DNA of 64,000 nucleotides from Coenobita brevimanus. Its lineage: Eukaryota; Arthropoda; Malacostraca; Decapoda; Coenobitidae. Location of the stretch: NCBI GenBank assembly GCA_032717465.1, contig CM064690.1, positions 11,006,593 through 11,070,592 of the forward strand, written 5' to 3'. The notes under the pieces are model-generated. The model made no database searches. It was not told where the DNA came from and saw nothing but the letters and a program-made list of their open reading frames with translations. This document shows positions 59,465 to 64,000 of this stretch, one piece after another (position 1 is the first letter of the stretch; the number at the start of each line of letters is the position of its first letter). The position numbers and the translations under genes were made by a program.

Positions 59465-60850
59465 TTAATTAAAGTGTTCTCTTCATCTGCTCAGTTTTCT
59501 CCCTTCTCAATGTAATCCTCTAAATGGTCAATCAGAATCACTGGACAGTCAGTAATTTCATTCCTCTATAATAATAATAATGCTCTCTTACACTGTCAAA
59601 TTTGATTATCAGATACATCTCCTAAAGCTCATGCCAAGCACTGTTTGTTTACCATAACCAAGGAAAGAGATGTATCATCTGCAAATAATTACATTATTTA
59701 TCAAGCAACACTTCCATTTACTTAAAGACTCTTGTCTGTTTCCTTCCACTTATTTTTTTTTCACTATTGTATGTTCTTCCCTGTCTACTACAGCCCCTGC
59801 CTTCGTTCACTGGACTCTTTGGACCTTCATTTAATCTAAAATTAAGCAGTGGTGTGCCTTACCATATCAAATCTCCAATACTTATTTGGTTTTGTTAAAA
59901 TGTTTGCCAGAAGTGAATAGTCTATGCTGAAAGGTTTAAGTTCAGCAGTGCTACCAGTAGAGTACTGTTTTAGGTGAAACAAAGAATGGCTTATAGTTCA
60001 TTTATAAAATGCAACCACCACAAAAAATTATAACTAGTATTAATGTTTAACCATGAATTTCAACTTAAACTCCATATCTATTTAACTAACCCACTTCTGG
60101 TAAATCAGAATGGTTCTTACCTGTCCAATTCAACTTAAATAAAGAGGCCTTCCAAATGTATAACTGTTGCTATTTTTACCTGCAACAAAGAATATGTAAA
60201 TGAAAATGATAGTACAAATAATGAGATGTTTTGGCCAAGGTAAGAAGTTAATTGAGAGTCTGACTTGGAGAGTATGAAATGGGAGACCAAGGATGAGCTG
60301 GAGGGATGGAATGGAGAGAAATATATGAAATGGGGTATGTGAATTGGAGGGATGGAAGCCAATGACAAAAAAACTCACTGGTTATTATGCTTTATTAACA
60401 GTGCAGTATCTCGTGGTTTCTGCACGTTTCCCACAATTATAGTCACTAACTCAACAGTCAAATGGTTTCAGAAGAAAATCTCTTGGAATTCCATTTAAAT
60501 ATGTACTATATGTAACCTATTTGTTACTTTGTATGTACTGACATTACTACCTATGCTTCACCATGATCAACAGCTTATGCAACTTCGTTATCGTTGGCAA
60601 TGGCTTAACCATCTCGAAACCACTGATTACATTTACACATAATTTCGAAGAAACTACATATAAGCCATGTAAATCTCTTTTAATAGCTTTAATAGGGTCA
60701 TAGCTACAATCAAAATGAAAATATCGGTGGGTAATCTGTCTTCAACACGCAACTACTTTGTTTACTGAGGATTCGTCCTTAACTTATTTTTGGCCCACCG
60801 AATTAGGCTCATTGTACACGGTTCAGAGGAAAAAGGGACCATAGAATGGC

Positions 60851-61065
60851 GTGTTTTTTTTTTTTTTTTTTTTTTTTGTCCGACTCTGGGCAAAGGCTTA
60901 AGGGCCTATATCTTGGGGTCAGTAGCCTATCCCAAGGCCTAGTAGTCCTCGTACACCTCCACATGTCACCACTTCGGCGCTAACACCCACCGTCCATATT
61001 GAATACCTGTTAGGGCTGTCTCATACAGGACTGGTGTATTGGTATTAGCGGGGGTATTAAGAGTA
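60851..61065 (-). mobile_element. SINE-like insertion with poly(A) tail in the right arm
   Basis: The plus strand shows T25 at 60853-60877, then a 190-bp body (CCGACTCTGGGCAAAGGCTT ... CACCCACCGTCCATATTG ... GGGCTGTCTCATACAGGAC). The left arm at about 54022-54045 has the empty site, so insertion followed the duplication. Direct repeats at the edges are unclear. Confidence 0.75.
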
Positions 61066-61284
61066 AGTGGTAAAAATTATGGGAATGAACTGTGAAATCA
61101 GCACGGATTTAGTTGGCAAAATTCCCGAGTCCACTGACGTACGAAATATCCAATCATCCCGCTAGTTTTTCTCTCTGCAGAGCTTCTGCTGCGAATGAGT
61201 CGTACGTCTGGCAGCCGGCGGCGCATGCGCAATGAACGCAAGGAGTCACGATCGGTGAGGGATTCTACCCCAGCCCTGGTATTC

Positions 61285-61530
61285 TCCACTAGGCTAAATG
61301 GCAACTTATTAAGTCAAAAATATTCAGCAAACATTTTTACTATAGGATTTACAATGAAAGAGCTTTATCTCATTATGTTTCTAAGATATATATCAATTTC
61401 AAATAAGCAATTTTTATCACAGAAATGAGTATATGACCTTCAAAAATAGGTCAAGGTCATTTATGTTTGTCAAAAAATCTTGGGTTACCCTATCATACCT
61501 TCACGTATAATATAATCAAGACTGAAGAAA
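61285..61530 (+). repeat. dispersed repeat R, copy 3 (3' half)
   Basis: Aligns with 43311-43560: TTCTCCACTAGGCTAAATGG, GAAATGAGTATATGACCTTC, AAAATAGGTCAAGGTCATT and TCTTGGGTTACCCTATCATA. It starts directly outside the right arm of the inverted duplication. Confidence 0.7.
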
Positions 61531-62627
61531 AAAAAAGCATAAAGAAAAATAATATTAATATCACTGACGAAAACAAGAAGCTAAATGGCGAAACTTAATA
61601 ATACTGACGAAACCAAGAAGCTTAATTAATATTTTCCTTCATTTTGCTGAACTTTCAACCCACTTTCTGGCAAAACTTGATTGCCTAAGCAAAAACAAAA
61701 TTGATTAGAATGAAGGTAAAAATTTTATTTATTAGAATGATTTTTTTTTTTTTTTTGCTGAACTTTCAAAGTCTTTTCTGGAAAAACTTGATTGCTAAAG
61801 CAAAAAACAACATTGATTAGAACGAAAATAAACACCATTAAACAATAAGAATATGCTTTGCCCACCTAAAAAAGGTCGTACGGGTAGGAAAAAAAAAAAA
61901 AAAGCTACAATCAATCCAACTACCAACTGTCCACTCCTCTCAAGTCTGTCAGTATGTCTGTCTCGGAACCCGACAAACACCCTGTCTGCTTGTCGGGCTT
62001 ACTATGTTTGTTTCTTTCTCTCTATGTCTGTATGTATGTACTGCTCTTGTTATCAGTGAAGGTGAATAATGCAATGGCAAGAATGTATTGAAAAAAATAG
62101 CACCATTATTAATCAGTGTAATGATGGAAAAAAAATCTGAGTCCACTCATCAAACATCAGAGATTAGTACCTGAAGGTCTTAGTAGAGGTCTTTTGCAAC
62201 ATTTTAGCCATCTTTTGCAGCTCTTGCGGAGTAATAGTTACAAAAAATGGCTGTAAAACAGCAAGAACTCCTTTGTTTGTGTTATGAACAGAGCTCAACA
62301 GCACTGGCTCAAGAATGGCACGGCAAAAAGTCCCGCCAAACACACCGCCACTTCTGGCCAGCCAATCAGTAAGCTGGGCTCGCGGTCCGGTTATGTTCTC
62401 ATTGGCTGCAACCAACACATACACACAGAGGCACACACAGCCAAGACGAGCTCCTCCACTCCCATACTACCAACACAGTTCGGTGCACGAGGCAACCTTA
62501 CGTTTCGCAGCAAATCCTGGGTGCATGTTGAGTAGCTGGCATAAGGACGATGTACAGTATATTTTTTGAAGGATCTTCAACCACACTTCCATTGGCAGAA
62601 GGTGTTCTCATCCAAGGCCACATGATA
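61531..62627. other. anonymous DNA with near-duplicate T-rich segments
   Basis: The stretch near 61640-61710 (TTTTGCTGAACTTTCAACCC, GGCAAAACTTGATTGCCTAAG) is repeated loosely at 61753-61830, a local duplication of about 110 bp. No gene is recognised. Short frames around 62284-62569 overlap on several frames without any domain. Confidence 0.5.
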
Positions 62628-62790
62628 GAGAACAGGTCCGTCCGTTTAAAGATTTAACCCTCCTATAGAGGGAACCGGGCCATACATTAGCCGGGTCAGT
62701 GGGGTGTGGGCTGGCTTATTAAATAGCAAGGGGGAAGATTGGGCCTGGGAGGACCCGAAGGGGCCGCCCAGCACCCCCCTCAACTTCTCT
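62628..62790 (-). mobile_element. second copy of the (ACGA)-tail SINE
   Basis: In opposite orientation to 44480-44644: its end (minus strand) reads CTTTAAACGGACGGAC, matching the tail region of the first copy, and the core GGGCCATACATTAGCC is shared. A GC-rich end (GGGGCCGCCCAGCACCCC) corresponds to the first copy's GTGCTGGGCATTCCCC. Confidence 0.75.
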
Positions 62791-63037
62791 CACACTTTCT
62801 TCTTCACAGTCCCTTTCTTGCCCTCATGCTTGAGATAGACAATTCTCTGTAGCACTTAATTATACGATGCATCCTACCACTTGTGTGACATTTTCCCTTC
62901 TTATTCCTTTATATCGCTTTTGTTTTTTTCCTACCATATACAATCATACACTCCTAGATGCCACTTTTGTCCCTTTGACCTCTCATTGTATACCTTCAGT
63001 TAGACAATAGAATAACTCATATATGGCATTTTCCCAA

Positions 63038-63158
63038 TTTTTCTCTTCACCACGGTGAAGAGAAAAACTGAAGGAAACCTGAAGGAATATACTACGGTGA
63101 AGGAAAAAATTGAAGGAATGTACTACCGGGTATCTATCCAGGTAATACATTCCTTCAC
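63038..63158. repeat. pair of hairpins
   Basis: TTTTTCTCTTCACC (63038-63051) and GGTGAAGAGAAAAA (63054-63067) form a perfect 14-bp-arm hairpin with a 2-base gap. Further on, GAAGGAATGTACTACC pairs with GGTAATACATTCCTTC (about 63112-63158). The phrase TGAAGGAA recurs between them. Confidence 0.85.
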
Positions 63159-64000
63159 TTCTTACTCACTGCTTCTTTAACTTTTCAATGTACAGTTGCG
63201 GACATATCAAACACAAACACCCTGTCCACCAGCGAGGTGGTGTAGTGCTCTCCGCATGTGGTAACACTGACAGGTATGGAACTACATCAGGTTTCGTTTG
63301 GTCGCCAGGCCGAACCGAACGCGATTATCATTGCCGCTGTGCACAGTTATTGACGCTAATATAATATTCAAGCAATGTTCCGCCAGAAAATGTACTGATA
63401 TTATCATGTCATGATTATGGTAAGTTTTTACAACTCCCACAATATACTCCCTCTATATAACGGCAGTTATTATAAATGACACGGATTTCATGAGTGGTTT
63501 AGTTTCAAGTCATGAACCATGAAACAGTTAAAAAAATCATCATATAAGTCATAGTTGTCGGCTTCCCCACAGCTATCAATAAACAGAAAATTATCGTGAC
63601 ACCCACCATCCCTACAGTGAACTTGATATCAGCAGACCTCTGAAATCGAAGCAAGTTTACCACATACAGGAGGTGTCGCCACAGGAGGCAACAGGGTGGG
63701 GGTGGGGGACCTGGGAGACAGGAGGAGGGAGATGGATGAGGAAGAGGGCAATAGTGGTCGAAATGGGGGCTAGAGGAGGGGTGATGGGGTAGGGGATGGT
63801 GGACTTTGGTAGACGACAGGAGCTGCAGTAGGAGGGATGAATTACAAGGTGATGACACGGCCAGGTCATTGTTTTATAGAGAATATGGAATTTTACAGTC
63901 AGATCATGAAATGTTATGTTCACGTTGCCATGTGTTGTTACTGGCCGTCATGCCTTGTAACAATTCACGACACAAATTACACTGGTTGGCTCAGTAGCCC
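63159..64000. other. anonymous DNA to window end
   Basis: No gene recognised. 63690-63830 is G-rich on the plus strand, giving a Pro/Ser-rich minus-strand frame of 117 codons with a hydrophobic tail that I judge to be compositional. A host gene just beyond the window cannot be excluded. Confidence 0.45.

Larger units (their letters stand above)
57821..59510 (-). mobile_element. RTE-A LINE copy E (right arm, 3' end complete)
   Basis: Minus-strand RTE-A with CTAT-type tail and 3' end at 57821-57850 (GCCAGGCGCCTTAATCCC), post-RT C-terminus, RT and linker up to about 59510. 5'-truncated at the same point as the left-arm copy, so insertion preceded the inverted duplication. It is the least damaged family-A RT in the window, but two frame breaks and the missing endonuclease make it inactive. 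Confidence 0.92.
58543..61262 (-). repeat. right arm of the large inverted duplication
   Basis: Inverted copy of 53829-56320. It is 2.72 kb because of a 215-bp SINE-like insertion at 60851-61065 absent from the left arm. Outside both outer ends the similarity stops sharply (TCCCTCACCG at 53829 and its complement ending 61262). Confidence 0.93.

Overview
The window reads as non-coding, repeat-dominated nuclear DNA of an arthropod, most likely a decapod crustacean. The evidence is the very high density of long perfect (CT)n, (AC)n, (TA)n and (CTAT)n microsatellites, two RTE-type LINE families ending in TAGA tails, a Ty3/gypsy element, a jockey-like LINE, TTAA- and TAA-target DNA transposons and several tRNA- and 5S-rRNA-derived short elements. 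I could not recognise a single host protein-coding gene. All convincing coding signal belongs to transposable elements, nearly all of it broken. The species call is an inference from style, not from a marker gene.

Layout. 1-2.3 kb: degenerate satellite and unassigned DNA. 2.3-3.3 kb: a 5S-derived SINE with a LINE-type tail, a small inverted-repeat element and three microsatellites. 3.5-7.0 kb: an RTE-A LINE (minus strand) split by a 758-bp TTAA-flanked piggyBac-like element. 7.08-18.46 kb: a complete but dead Ty3/gypsy retrotransposon (minus strand; 1.8-kb LTRs, 4-bp target duplication GACA, purine tract, gag-PR-RT-RH-IN). It carries an RTE-B LINE between protease and RT, an 814-bp TAA-flanked DNA element in the 5' LTR and a T-rich SINE/microsatellite insert further along that LTR. 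18.6-21.5 kb: a nearly full RTE-A copy. 22.1-23.4 kb: an RTE-A 3' end joined to a 5'-truncated RTE-B whose tail runs into a (TA)n(GA)n microsatellite. 23.4-32.6 kb: anonymous DNA, tandem repeats, microsatellites and one other LINE fragment. 32.6-36.2 kb: the best-preserved LINE, a near full-length RTE-B with a 422-codon RT frame. 36.2-43 kb: microsatellites, tRNA-like SINEs, a piggyBac-like C-terminal remnant, a short RTE-A 3' end and a 339-bp near-perfect hairpin. 43.67-47.63 kb: an LTR-flanked element with no coding capacity, in a dispersed repeat (R) that also hosts a jockey-like LINE (47.7-51.0 kb). 51.2-51.9 kb: a TAA-flanked inverted-repeat element. 53.83-61.26 kb: a 2.5-kb-arm inverted duplication around a 2.2-kb spacer, each arm carrying the same truncated RTE-A copy. 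61.3-64 kb: a third R copy, a SINE, hairpins and anonymous DNA.

How the parts relate. The two RTE families probably supplied the machinery for much of the rest: their TAGA tails occur at microsatellite starts, and the 5S-derived SINE shares the RTE-A 3' end. Paralogous empty sites inside the window resolve several insertions exactly (TTAA element in RTE-A, TAA element and T-rich insert in the LTR, the LTR element in repeat R). Boundaries without an empty site or target duplication are approximate.
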